Positions 1 to 10,334 of a DNA stretch of 64,000 nt are shown here, piece after piece (the stretch's first letter is position 1; every line of letters begins with the position of its first letter). Below the pieces are notes generated by a model. It did not search any database and had not been told where the DNA came from. It worked only from the letters and a program-made list of their open reading frames with translations. A program made the translations under genes and the position numbers. The DNA comes from Rhodospirillaceae bacterium (lineage in GTDB: Bacteria > Pseudomonadota > Alphaproteobacteria > Rhodospirillales > Rhodospirillaceae): assembly GCA_019694335.1 (NCBI GenBank), contig JAIBCD010000006.1:1-64000 (forward strand), in the 5' to 3' direction.

Positions 1-644
1 GCGGCGCGGGTGACCACGTCGAATTCCACCGGGATCGACTTGAAGCCGACCCAGGAATAGATGCCCTTCATGAAGCGCGCGCGTTCACGCATGCGCCGGA
101 TGGCTTCGACCACCTTGCGATCCATGAGCCGAAAGTCGCCGGCGTCGGGCGTGATCGGCGTGTTGGAGAGCGAGTTGAACACGCGGTAGAAGGCGCGCGA
201 AGCCGCGCGCCGCGTCGCGCCGTCCTCGGAGCGGTCCTTGCGCACGCCATAGACGATGTCATAGCCCTCGCGCCAGCGGCGCAGGAACACCGGGATCGTT
301 TCCGGCGGATGCTGCAGGTCGCCGTCCATGACGATGACCGCGTCGCCTTCGGCCACGTCGAGGCCGGCGGTGATCGCGATCTCCTTGCCGAAATTGCGCG
401 ACAGATCGACGAGCGTCAGGTTCTCATGGGTGGCGCGCCACGCCACCATCCTGTCCCAGGTCTGGTCGGCGCTGCCGTCGTTCACCAGGATGATCTCGGC
501 GGCGAGTCCTTCGGCCTCCAGCACTTGCTGGACGCGCGGGATCAGCACGTCGATCGACCCCTGCTCGTTGTAGAGGGGGATGACGATGGACAAGAGCGAT
601 GGGTCGCGGGGATCGCGGGGCAGCATCGATCCAGATTCCTCCAT
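1..644 (-). CDS. Glycosyltransferase family 2, DPM1/GtrB-like (3' part missing)
   Basis: Reading the minus strand from ATG at 644 gives 214 residues and no stop before the window edge, so the C-terminal part is missing. It has the GT-A fold signature of family 2 glycosyltransferases: IVIPLYNEQGS at about residues 20-30, VNDGS at 54-58, the metal-binding region DGDLQHPPE at 107-115, and DAGDFRLMDR at 167-176. This combination is typical of enzymes that move a sugar from a nucleotide sugar to polyprenyl phosphate (DPM1, GtrB, ArnC types), on the cytoplasmic face of the membrane. Any C-terminal membrane segments would lie outside the window. ATG at 626 is a possible alternative start. The exact sugar cannot be told. 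Confidence 0.88.
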   Translation of the reverse strand, partial: MEESGSMLPRDPRDPSLLSIVIPLYNEQGSIDVLIPRVQQVLEAEGLAAEIILVNDGSADQTWDRMVAWRATHENLTLVDLSRNFGKEIAITAGLDVAEGDAVIVMDGDLQHPPETIPVFLRRWREGYDIVYGVRKDRSEDGATRRAASRAFYRVFNSLSNTPITPDAGDFRLMDRKVVEAIRRMRERARFMKGIYSWVGFKSIPVEFDVVTRA

Positions 645-797
645 GACACCGACATTTCTAGGGCGCGGGCCTCGCCGCAAGCTTTCACGGCGCGGGTGTT
701 CGCGCTTTGACCCCGGTCCTATCCGATAGACCCTTACATTTACTGAAGAATTTGCCCTATTCCCGGCCGTCCGCGCGAGCGGAAAATCGGCTATAGT

Positions 798-2606
798 ATG
801 GCTCCCTTTGCGGGGGATTCCGTGGATATCGCCCAGTCCAGCCAAACCCGCCTTAACCTCGAACCCATTGTAATGACGCGGCTTTGCGTCGCGATTTTAC
901 AGGCATTGGGGTTATTCGCGCTGTTCGTGACCCAAAAAGCCGGGGTTTGGCCTGCCACCGCCCCCGGGGTTTTTGGAGGGGTTTATCTGCCCTTGTTGCT
1001 GGTGCCGGTCCTGGTGGCGCAAGGCGCGGGCAATATCCCGGGACGCCTTCTCGCGGCCTGGGCCGGAATCGCCGCGGTGCTGGGCGCAATCATCGGCGCC
1101 AACGACGTGATGTATCGTCGCCCCGATCTCGGCGGCGACCCCTACTTCCGCCTGCTGTCGGAACCGCCGGTCGGAATGGCCTATGGCGCGGTGCTGTTCA
1201 TTGCGCAGGCCCTGATCGCCGCCGCGGTGATCGACCGGCGCAAACTGGCTACCTATGCCACCTACTTCGATGTGGCGTGGAAGCAGGGTGTCCAGGCCGT
1301 GACCGCGGCGGGGTTCACCGTGGTTTTCTGGATCGTGCTCGTCCTCGGGGGGCAACTGTTCAAGCTGATCCAGATCACGCTGTTCGCTGACCTGCTCGAA
1401 CAAGCCTGGTTCGCCTATCCGGCTACCACGCTGGCCTTTGTGACCGCGCTCCATGTCACGGATGTCCGGCCTCAAATCATTCACAACGTGAAGACCCTGA
1501 TCCTTACGTTGCTGTCGTGGCTGCTGCCGGTGGCAGCCGGGATTGCGGGGATTTTCATGCTCAGCCTGCCGTTCACCGGACTTGCGCCGTTGTGGGCCAC
1601 GAAAAGCGCGACGCCCATCTTGCTCGGTTGCTCGGCGGGCCTGATCTTTCTCATCAACGCGGCGTACCAGGACGGCGCCCCTGAGCGCATGGTGAGCCGG
1701 CCGGTGCGCGTCATGGGCACGGTGGCGGCAGTCCTGCTGCTGCCCATGGTTGCCCTTGCCGCCTACGGGATCACGCTGCGGATCGCTCAATATGGGCTCA
1801 CCGCCGATCGGGTGGTCGCCGTCGCCTGCGTTGTGGTCGCGGCCTGCTATGCCGCCGGCTACTGCGCCGCCGCCCGCGCCTGGGCGTCATGGCTGAGGCC
1901 CATAGAGACCTGCAACATTCTCACGTCGTTGGTCGCGACCGCAGTGCTGGTCGCGCTGCTCACGCCGCTGGCCGACCCGGCGCGGCTCGCCACCGATAGC
2001 CAGGTCGCACGCTTGGAGGCCGGCAAAATCGCCCCCGAGGCGTTTGACTTCCTGGCATTGCGCTTCGACAACGGCCGCTATGGCTACGAAGCGGTGCGGA
2101 AGCTCCAGACCGCTGCCGGCCCGCATAAAGACTTCATCAACGCAGCCGCAGGACGCGCCATGGCGGCGCGGAGCAAACAGGATTCCATCTTCCAGCCGCT
2201 GGATGCCGCCAGCCTCACGGTCGCGCTGGCGACGCCTTCCGGCGCACGCCTGCCGGAAAGTTTCATGGGGCAGGACTGGACCGGCCGCAGCGAGGAGGCG
2301 CGGGCGCTGGCGGACTGTGTCAGGGCGGGCGCCGGCGCCTGCACCGCGCTCCCGTTCGATGCCGATAGCGACGGCAACGATGAGGTGGCGGTGATCAACA
2401 CTGTTAACGGGCAGGGCTGGGTGTTCCGTGCCGAAGCGGACGGCTGGCGGATTGCCGGTTCTATCGCCAACCTCGCCGGCTGCGCCGACACCAAAACGCT
2501 GCTGTCCCAGGGCGCCTTTAGCGTTGAAGCCCCGGCGTGGCGGGAGATCGTGGTCGGTGGGCGGCGCCTCTCCATCGTTCCCCGCCTGCCGCCCTGCCCG
2601 AAATAG
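798..2606 (+). CDS. DUF4153 family membrane protein
   Basis: A 602-residue protein with about ten or more hydrophobic segments in its first 400 residues and a soluble C-terminal part of about 200 residues. The membrane part resembles the DUF4153 family, including a stretch like YGLTADRVVAVAC near residue 335. The function of this family is not established. The first residues are not hydrophobic. A GTG in the same frame at 822, just after a GCGGGGG ribosome-binding-like run, is a credible alternative start. No operon partner is evident: the upstream gene is divergent and ettA follows after an 81-base gap. The family call is moderately sure and the role is unknown. Confidence 0.75.
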   Translation: MAPFAGDSVDIAQSSQTRLNLEPIVMTRLCVAILQALGLFALFVTQKAGVWPATAPGVFGGVYLPLLLVPVLVAQGAGNIPGRLLAAWAGIAAVLGAIIGANDVMYRRPDLGGDPYFRLLSEPPVGMAYGAVLFIAQALIAAAVIDRRKLATYATYFDVAWKQGVQAVTAAGFTVVFWIVLVLGGQLFKLIQITLFADLLEQAWFAYPATTLAFVTALHVTDVRPQIIHNVKTLILTLLSWLLPVAAGIAGIFMLSLPFTGLAPLWATKSATPILLGCSAGLIFLINAAYQDGAPERMVSRPVRVMGTVAAVLLLPMVALAAYGITLRIAQYGLTADRVVAVACVVVAACYAAGYCAAARAWASWLRPIETCNILTSLVATAVLVALLTPLADPARLATDSQVARLEAGKIAPEAFDFLALRFDNGRYGYEAVRKLQTAAGPHKDFINAAAGRAMAARSKQDSIFQPLDAASLTVALATPSGARLPESFMGQDWTGRSEEARALADCVRAGAGACTALPFDADSDGNDEVAVINTVNGQGWVFRAEADGWRIAGSIANLAGCADTKTLLSQGAFSVEAPAWREIVVGGRRLSIVPRLPPCPK

Positions 2607-2687
2607 GGCGCCGCCATTGTCCTGATCTGTGGCATCGGGTAAAAGCCGCGATCCCTTTCCCGTTTCCCGCATTGGTCCTGAAAAACA

Positions 2688-4367
<1,680 letters not shown>

Positions 4368-4379
4368 GAGCCCCGCGAG

Positions 4380-5366
4380 ATGAAGATCGTTATCACCGGC
4401 GGCACGGGTTTCCTGGGCTTGCGGCTCGCGCGCCAGATCCTGGCGCATGGTGTCGCGACCGCGCCGTCCGGCAAGAAGGAGCCGGTCGACGAGATGGTGC
4501 TGTTCGACGTCGTGGTGCCGGACAAGCGCCCCGAAGGCCTCGACGACCGGGTCAAGATCGTCGCCGGCGAGATCGCCGACGAAAAGGCCGTGTCGGCCCT
4601 GATCGACCGGCCCGACATCGGCGTCTATCACCTGGCCTCGGTGGTCAGCGGCGGCGCCGAGCAGGATTTCAGCCTGGCGCTCCGGGTCAATCTCCATGGC
4701 CACCTGCATCTCCTGGAAGCCATCCGCAAGCTCGGCTCGAAACCGCGCTACCTGTTCTCCAGTTCGGTCGCGGCCTACGGCGGCACCGCCATGCCGAAGC
4801 GGGTGACCGACCAGACCAAGCAGACCCCCCAGACTACCTACGGCATGACCAAGGCGGTGGGCGAGCTGCTGGTCAACGACTACACCCGCAAGGGCTTCAT
4901 CGACGGCCGCACCGCCAAGCTGCCCGGCGTGATCATCCGCCCCGGCAAGCCCAACAAGGCCGCGTCCAGCTTCATCAGCGCGGTGGTGCGCGAACCCCTG
5001 AACGGCGTCGACTACGTGTTGCCGGTGCCGCTCGACCTCGACATGCCGGTCGCGGGCTATCGCACGGTGGTGTCGGCGCTCGAAGCGCTGTTCGAACTGG
5101 ACGGCGCGAAACTCGGCGACGACCGCGGCGTCAATCTGCCCAATCTGGACGTCAAGGTGTCCGATATGATCGCGGCCCTGAAGCGCGTCGCCGGCGACCG
5201 CAAGCTCGGCAAGATCGACGTGCAGCCCGATCCGTTCGTGATGTCGATCGTCTCCGGCTGGCCGGCGCACCTCGACGCCGGGCGCGGGGAATCCTTCGGC
5301 CTGCCCAAGGACAAGTCCCTGGACGACGTCATCCGCGCTTACATGGAAGACTACTTAGGAAAGTAG
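4380..5366 (+). CDS. denD: NAD-dependent epimerase/dehydratase, D-erythronate dehydrogenase-like
   Basis: A 328-residue extended short-chain dehydrogenase. The nucleotide-binding glycine motif GGTGFLG is at 7-13, the catalytic serine region SSSVAAYGG at 127-135, and the catalytic pair is Y154 and K158 in YGMTK. The stretch IIRPGKPNKAASSF (about 183-196) is characteristic of the DenD group, which oxidises D-erythronate at C2 in four-carbon sugar-acid catabolism. No kinase or aldolase partners of that pathway lie nearby, so the substrate is an inference. It follows ettA by 12 bases on the same strand. The fold and cofactor class are sure; the DenD assignment is moderate. Confidence 0.75.
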   Translation: MKIVITGGTGFLGLRLARQILAHGVATAPSGKKEPVDEMVLFDVVVPDKRPEGLDDRVKIVAGEIADEKAVSALIDRPDIGVYHLASVVSGGAEQDFSLALRVNLHGHLHLLEAIRKLGSKPRYLFSSSVAAYGGTAMPKRVTDQTKQTPQTTYGMTKAVGELLVNDYTRKGFIDGRTAKLPGVIIRPGKPNKAASSFISAVVREPLNGVDYVLPVPLDLDMPVAGYRTVVSALEALFELDGAKLGDDRGVNLPNLDVKVSDMIAALKRVAGDRKLGKIDVQPDPFVMSIVSGWPAHLDAGRGESFGLPKDKSLDDVIRAYMEDYLGK

Positions 5367-5371
5367 GCTGC

Positions 5372-6007
5372 TCAGGTCGCCTGCTGGCTCTTCAGCGAGT
5401 CGACCTGCTGCCTGAGTTGGGCGATCAGCCCGGCCACGCCGCCGTTCTGGGCGATGATGTTGGCGTATTCGTTGCGGTAGGTGATCGCCATGCTGACGCC
5501 GCCGACGATCACGTCGACGACGCGGTAACCTTCGGGCCGTTTCCGGATGCGCCAATCGACGGTGAAGGAATCGCCGCCTTTGCCGACCACGGTGGATTTG
5601 ACCAGCGAGCCCTGGTCGCCGTCGGGGCCGCTGCCGGTGACCTTCAAGGTCTGGCCGTTGTATTCCGAGAACCGGCGCGACCACGTATAGACGATCACAT
5701 CCTCGAACAGGGTGTCGAACGACTGCTGGTCGCCGGGCGCCAACCCTCGCGCCGACCGGCCCAGCACAAAGCGGCCGATGGCGGGAATGTCGAAGTCGCG
5801 CTTGAACATGTCGCGGAAGCGCTTCTGCTTCTCTGCCGGCGGAATGTTCGCGGTCAGGATATCGACAATCCCGTTCTGTGCGAAAGCCGAGACGAATGTG
5901 GCCGGGTCTTGGGCGTCTTGCGCGAAAGCAAGCTGAGGCGCGAAAGCCAGCGACGGTGCCAGCGCGACGGCGGAGAACGCCAGAAACTGCCTACGGGGGA
6001 ACATCAT
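5372..6007 (-). CDS. mlaC: MlaC-type periplasmic phospholipid-binding protein
   Basis: About 211 residues from the chosen ATG (6007; a second ATG follows at 6004), placed right after a GAGGAC ribosome site. The protein opens MMFPRRQFLAFSAVALA, an exported leader with a twin-arginine-like RR, and is cleaved probably near AFAQDAQ. The rest matches the Ttg2D/MlaC family: helical N-terminal part, then the SEYNGQTLKVTG and VVDVIVGGVSM segments. MlaC shuttles phospholipids between MlaA at the outer membrane and the MlaFEDB transporter at the inner membrane, which is not in this window. Its start overlaps the end of mlaA by about 17 bases, so the two are almost certainly translated together. It ends 5 bases from the convergent denD-like gene. 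Confidence 0.88.
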   Translation of the reverse strand: MMFPRRQFLAFSAVALAPSLAFAPQLAFAQDAQDPATFVSAFAQNGIVDILTANIPPAEKQKRFRDMFKRDFDIPAIGRFVLGRSARGLAPGDQQSFDTLFEDVIVYTWSRRFSEYNGQTLKVTGSGPDGDQGSLVKSTVVGKGGDSFTVDWRIRKRPEGYRVVDVIVGGVSMAITYRNEYANIIAQNGGVAGLIAQLRQQVDSLKSQQAT

Positions 6008-6845
6008 CGAAGTCCTCGAGTGGCGCGGGGGCGCCATTGCGGATTTCAGCATTGCGCTGCTGCCGGTAAGCGGACCGCAGCGCGGCATAGTAGTCGATGG
6101 ACGATTTCTTCAACTCACCCAGGGCGTCGACGTTGTCGTCCATGACAGACACGTACAGAACGCCCAGGTCGGTCCAGGCGATCCATCCCGCGCTGTGGCG
6201 GCCGCGGTCGTACCAGGCGAGAGGATCGACCAGGAATGTGTCAACCGCGAGGCCGAGGCCGTCCCGAATGGTGTTGGGCCCGAACAGCGGCACGTAAATG
6301 TATGACCCTTCACCCACGCCCCAGGTCGCCAGGGTCTGGCCGAAGTCCTCGGAGTGGTAGGGGATGCCGAGCTTGGCGGCCACGTCGAAGAAGCCGAAGA
6401 AGCCGATGGTGGTGTTGAGCGCGACCCGCGACAGGGTCTCGCCCGCCCGGTGCACCTGGCCTTGCAGGACGTCGTGCACGAAGGTCACGGGCGAGTGCAG
6501 GTTGTGCATGAAATTGAGCACGCCCTTGCGGCCAGGCTCCGGCACGATCGCGCGGTAGGTCTTGAGGACCGGATGCACCAGCACCTTCTGCAGGCCGTCG
6601 TCGGCCTTCATCATGGAGCGGTTGAACGGCTCCAGGCGGTCATTGTTCTCGTCGAAGGCGGCGCGTGCCGCGGGGTCGGCCGGGCGGGTGGCGCAAGCCG
6701 ACAGCGCGGCCATGACCAGGACGGCCAGCACGGCGCGGGCGAGGGCGGTGGGGAAGGAGCGGTGAGTCACGGGGTGGGGTGTGCTCTCGGAGACGGCGTG
6801 AAAGTCCAATATTTTTAGCGATTTATTGCCCCCCGGCAGTGCCAC
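5991..6845 (-). CDS. mlaA: MlaA (VacJ) outer-membrane lipoprotein
   Basis: A VacJ-family lipoprotein that removes phospholipids from the outer leaflet of the outer membrane and passes them to MlaC. Lipobox LSAC has its cysteine at residue 51 of the frame drawn here, which starts at GTG 6845. A GTG at 6770 (VTHRSFPTALARA) would put the cysteine at 26, a more normal leader length, and is my preferred start although its ribosome site is weak. Family segments include NRSMMKADDGL, LNTTIGFFGFFDVA and GEGSYIYVPLFGP. It is first of a two-gene unit with mlaC and overlaps its start. Upstream is a small hairpin plus T-run, noted separately. Confidence 0.9.
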   Translation of the reverse strand: MALPGGNKSLKILDFHAVSESTPHPVTHRSFPTALARAVLAVLVMAALSACATRPADPAARAAFDENNDRLEPFNRSMMKADDGLQKVLVHPVLKTYRAIVPEPGRKGVLNFMHNLHSPVTFVHDVLQGQVHRAGETLSRVALNTTIGFFGFFDVAAKLGIPYHSEDFGQTLATWGVGEGSYIYVPLFGPNTIRDGLGLAVDTFLVDPLAWYDRGRHSAGWIAWTDLGVLYVSVMDDNVDALGELKKSSIDYYAALRSAYRQQRNAEIRNGAPAPLEDFDDVPP

Positions 6846-6867
6846 CGGAGTAACATACCGCCCTTTG

Positions 6868-6892
6868 AAAAAAAAGCCTGTCCCGGAGGGAC
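6868..6892 (-). terminator. Small GC hairpin followed by T8, upstream of mlaA
   Basis: On the minus strand GTCCC-TCC-GGGAC (6880-6892) is followed by AGGC and then eight T (6868-6875). It looks like a weak intrinsic terminator. It precedes mlaA, so it would act either on leader RNA of mlaA or on antisense RNA from the divergent metF promoter region. The stem is only five base pairs. Confidence 0.3.
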
Positions 6893-6995
6893 GTTAGAGT
6901 AGGTTTCGGGCCGGGGCTTGGGGTAGAACGGCGCGTGTAACCGCCCTATCCAAGCCGCGCAATACCTAAGCCACGTAATCCGGGAAGTATGGTCA

Positions 6996-7850
6996 GTGCC
7001 GACGCCGATCCAGGTCTCTTTTGAGTTTTTTCCGCCCAAGACCGACAAGATGGCCGAGCAGCTGTGGGCGGCCATCGAGCGGCTTGCGCCGCTCCAGCCC
7101 AAATTCGTGTCGGTGACCTATGGCGCCGGCGGCTCGACCCGTGAGCGGACGCATGAGGTGGTGGACCGGATCCAACGGGAAAAGGGCGTCCAGGCCGCCG
7201 CGCACCTGACCTGTGTCGCCGCCACCCGCGACGAGGTGGATGAGGTCGCGCGGCGCTACTGGCAGAGCGGCATCAAGCATATCGTGGCCTTGCGCGGCGA
7301 CCCGCCCGAAGGCGAGGCCAAATACAGTCCGCATCCCGGCGGCTACGGCTACGCCACCGACCTGGTGTCGGGCTTGCGGAAGATGAACGACTTCGAGATC
7401 AGCGTCGCCGCCTATCCCGAGACCCACCCCGAGGCCAAAAACGCCGCGGCGGATCTCGACAACCTCAAGCGCAAGATCGACGCCGGCGCCACCCGCGCCA
7501 TCACCCAGTTTTTCTTCGGCACCGATGTCTACAAACGCTTCCGCGACAAGGCCACGGCGGCCGGCATCAAGGTGCCGATCGTGCCCGGCCTGTTGCCGGT
7601 GTCCAACTTCACCCAGACCGTGAAGATCGCCGCCCGCTGCGGCGCGGCGGTGCCCAAGAACCTCCATGACCTGTTCGCCGGCCTGGAAGACGACCCGGAA
7701 ACCCGCAAGCTGGTGGCCGCGACCGTCACCGCCGACCAGGTGCGCGCGCTCCAGCGCGATGGCGTCACCGACTTCCACTTCTACACCTTGAACCGCGCCG
7801 ACCTGACCTACGCGATCTGCCATATCCTGGGCCTGCGGCCGAAGGCGTAA
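6996..7850 (+). CDS. metF: 5,10-methylenetetrahydrofolate reductase MetF
   Basis: A 284-residue FAD-dependent TIM-barrel enzyme that reduces methylene-THF to methyl-THF for methionine synthesis. Family motifs include VSFEFFPPKT near the start (catalytic Glu in EFFPP), FVSVTYGAGGS, LRGDPP, and ITQFFFGTDVY. The start is GTG at 6996 after CGGGAAG. An ATG at 6989 is out of frame. Folate use links it to thyA, folA and purN further along the window. I looked for SAM-type riboswitch features in the 150-base leader and found none. uvrD follows after 10 bases, so the two are probably cotranscribed. Confidence 0.95.
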   Translation: MPTPIQVSFEFFPPKTDKMAEQLWAAIERLAPLQPKFVSVTYGAGGSTRERTHEVVDRIQREKGVQAAAHLTCVAATRDEVDEVARRYWQSGIKHIVALRGDPPEGEAKYSPHPGGYGYATDLVSGLRKMNDFEISVAAYPETHPEAKNAAADLDNLKRKIDAGATRAITQFFFGTDVYKRFRDKATAAGIKVPIVPGLLPVSNFTQTVKIAARCGAAVPKNLHDLFAGLEDDPETRKLVAATVTADQVRALQRDGVTDFHFYTLNRADLTYAICHILGLRPKA

Positions 7851-7860
7851 TGCCAAGATA

Positions 7861-10164
7861 ATGTCGGATCCGTTTGATCTCACCGATGAGCCCGAACCGG
7901 CGCCTGCTTTTGTCCCCGCGGCGCCTCCACCCGCGCCGCAATGGTTGGATAAACTCAATCCCGAACAGCGCGCGGCAGTAGAGGCCACCGATGGCCCGGT
8001 GCTGGTGCTGTCGGGCGCGGGCACCGGCAAGACCCGGGTGCTGACCACGCGCCTCGGCTACATCCTGCACCGCCGCCTCGCCAAGCCCTGGCAGATCCTG
8101 GCCGTCACCTTCACCAACCGCGCCGCGCGCGAGATGCGCGAACGCGTCCAGGCGCTGGTGGGCCCTGCCGCCGAGGCCGTGTGGCTCGGCACGTTCCACG
8201 CGCTGTCGGTGCGCATCCTGCGCCGCCACGGCGAGGTGATCGGGCTCAAGACCAATTTCACCATCCTCGATGCCGACGACCAGTTGCGCCTGCTCAAGCA
8301 AGTGATGGAAGCCGACGACATCGATTCCAAGAAGTGGCCCGCCCAGGGGCTGATGGGCGTGATCCAGCGCTGGAAGGATCGCGGGCTGACGCCTGAAAAG
8401 GTTTCACGAGAGTCCGGCACCGACTACGCCGGCGGCCGCGCGCAGGCCTTGTACCAGGCCTACCAGGACCGCCTGCGCACGCTGAATGCCGTGGATTTCG
8501 GCGATCTGTTGTTGCTGTGCCTGGTCCTGTTCCAGACCCGGCCCGACATCCTGGGCGAATACCAGAACCAGTTCCGCTACGTGATGGTGGACGAATACCA
8601 GGACAGCAACGTCGCCCAATACCTGTGGCTGCGCCTGCTCAGCCAGGTGAACCGCAACCTGTGCTGCGTCGGCGACGACGACCAGTCGATCTATTCCTGG
8701 CGCGGCGCCGAGGTCGGCAACATCCTGCGCTTCGAAAAGGACTACCCGGACGCCACCATCATCCGGCTGGAGCGCAATTACCGTTCCACGCCCACCATCC
8801 TCGCGGCGGCCTCGCATCTCATCGCCCACAACGAGGCGCGGCTCGGCAAAACCCTGCGTACCGGACACACGGACGCCGAACCGGGCGCGCGGATCAAGGT
8901 GCGCGGCGTGTGGGACGGCCAGGAAGAGGCACGCTGGGCGGTGGACGAGATCGAGGCCCTGCAGCGCGGCGGCCACGACCTCAACCAGATCGCGATCCTG
9001 GTGCGCGCCGGTTTCCAGATGCTGGAGTTCGAAGAACGCCTGATCACGACCGGGATTCCGTATCGCGTGGTCGGCGGCCCGCGTTTCTACGAGCGCATGG
9101 AAATCCGCGATGCCATCGCCTACCTGCGGCTAATCAACCAGTCCGACGATGGGCTCGCGTTCGAGCGCATCATCAACACGCCCAAGCGCGGCCTCGGCGA
9201 CACCACCGTGCAGAAGATCCACCAGCTCGGCCGCGCGCAAGGCGTGTCGCTGGTCGAGGCGTCCTTGCGCATGATCGAGACCGACGAACTCCGGCCCCAG
9301 GCGCGCGCATCGCTGCGCGCTTTCTGCACCGACCTCGCCCGCTGGCAGACCCTGAAAGCCACCACGTCGCCCGCTGACCTCGCCGCCATGGTGCTGGAAG
9401 AGACCGGCTATATCGACATGTGGCAGAAGGACAAAACCGCCGAAGCGCCCGGCCGCCTCGACAACCTGCGCGAATTCGTCTCGGGCCTGGAGGAATGGGA
9501 CACGCTGCCCGGGTTCCTGGATCACGTCAGCCTGGTGATGGAGAACGATGCCGCCACGTCCGCCGACAGCGTCACCATCATGACCTTGCACAGCGCCAAG
9601 GGTCTTGAGTTCGACTCCGTGTTCCTGCCGGGGTGGGAAGAGGACATCTTCCCCAACCGCCGCTCGCTGGACGAGAACGGCCAGAAGGCGCTCGAGGAAG
9701 AGCGCCGCCTCGCCTATGTCGGCATCACCCGCGCCCGTGCCCGCGTATATGTGTCCTTCGCCGCCAACCGCCGCGTCTACAATCAGTGGCAGTCGAGCAT
9801 TCCGTCGCGCTTCATCGAGGAACTGCCCAAGGACGCGGTCGAGCAGGAGGCCGACGCCGGCCTGTATGGCAATACGGCGGCCGGATCGGGCTCTTACGAC
9901 TTCCCTGGATTCGGTGATGTCTCGCGCGCCGGCGCGGGCCTGCGCCGCCCCACCCGCATGGTTGAGGCCGAGAGCTGGTCGAGCAAACCCCGCAAGAGCC
10001 AGGGCGATTTCCAGATCGGCGACCGGGTGTTCCACGACAAGTTCGGCTACGGGCGGGTGGAGGCGGTGGATGACGCCAAGCTGGAGATCGCTTTCGATAA
10101 GGCGGGCCGGAAGAAGGTCTTGGACAGCTTCGTCCAGGTCGCGTCGGAGACGCGCAAGCCTTAG
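7861..10164 (+). CDS. uvrD: ATP-dependent 3'-5' DNA helicase UvrD/PcrA type
   Basis: A 767-residue superfamily 1A helicase used in nucleotide excision and mismatch repair. It has an acidic, proline-rich lead of about 28 residues, then motif I GAGTGKT at 52-58, motif II VDEYQDSN, motif III GDDDQSIYSWRGAE, motif IV NYRSTPTIL, motif V MTLHSAKGLEFD and motif VI YVGITRAR. The C-terminus holds a small Tudor-like domain (GDRVFHDKFGYGRV to the end), the RNA polymerase-binding module of PcrA/UvrD proteins. It follows metF by 10 bases. Length and motif set are complete. Confidence 0.96.
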   Translation: MSDPFDLTDEPEPAPAFVPAAPPPAPQWLDKLNPEQRAAVEATDGPVLVLSGAGTGKTRVLTTRLGYILHRRLAKPWQILAVTFTNRAAREMRERVQALVGPAAEAVWLGTFHALSVRILRRHGEVIGLKTNFTILDADDQLRLLKQVMEADDIDSKKWPAQGLMGVIQRWKDRGLTPEKVSRESGTDYAGGRAQALYQAYQDRLRTLNAVDFGDLLLLCLVLFQTRPDILGEYQNQFRYVMVDEYQDSNVAQYLWLRLLSQVNRNLCCVGDDDQSIYSWRGAEVGNILRFEKDYPDATIIRLERNYRSTPTILAAASHLIAHNEARLGKTLRTGHTDAEPGARIKVRGVWDGQEEARWAVDEIEALQRGGHDLNQIAILVRAGFQMLEFEERLITTGIPYRVVGGPRFYERMEIRDAIAYLRLINQSDDGLAFERIINTPKRGLGDTTVQKIHQLGRAQGVSLVEASLRMIETDELRPQARASLRAFCTDLARWQTLKATTSPADLAAMVLEETGYIDMWQKDKTAEAPGRLDNLREFVSGLEEWDTLPGFLDHVSLVMENDAATSADSVTIMTLHSAKGLEFDSVFLPGWEEDIFPNRRSLDENGQKALEEERRLAYVGITRARARVYVSFAANRRVYNQWQSSIPSRFIEELPKDAVEQEADAGLYGNTAAGSGSYDFPGFGDVSRAGAGLRRPTRMVEAESWSSKPRKSQGDFQIGDRVFHDKFGYGRVEAVDDAKLEIAFDKAGRKKVLDSFVQVASETRKP

Positions 10165-10283
10165 AGTCTTACCTTTAAACCTTCGCGGCTTTTAGTATCT
10201 GTTTGCGGAAACCGCTATCCGGCGGCACGGATCTGCGGGGCAAAATGTCGTATTATCAATGTGTTATATCGGAGCGGGCGCTG

Positions 10284-10300
10284 GCACGGATCGTGCTTTT
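10284..10300 (+). terminator. Short hairpin with T4 after uvrD
   Basis: GCACG-GAT-CGTGC followed directly by TTTT, in the 170-base gap between uvrD and the GIN-domain gene. The stem is only five pairs, so it may be a weak terminator or chance. Confidence 0.3.
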
Positions 10301-10334
10301 ACCAGGACAACAGTTCAGCCTCAGGAGCCGCCGC

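Noticed and set aside
6846..6995. Possible SAM-sensing riboswitch ahead of metF
   Set aside because: I looked for the conserved cores of SAM-II and SAH riboswitches and did not find them; only a short hairpin facing the other way is present.
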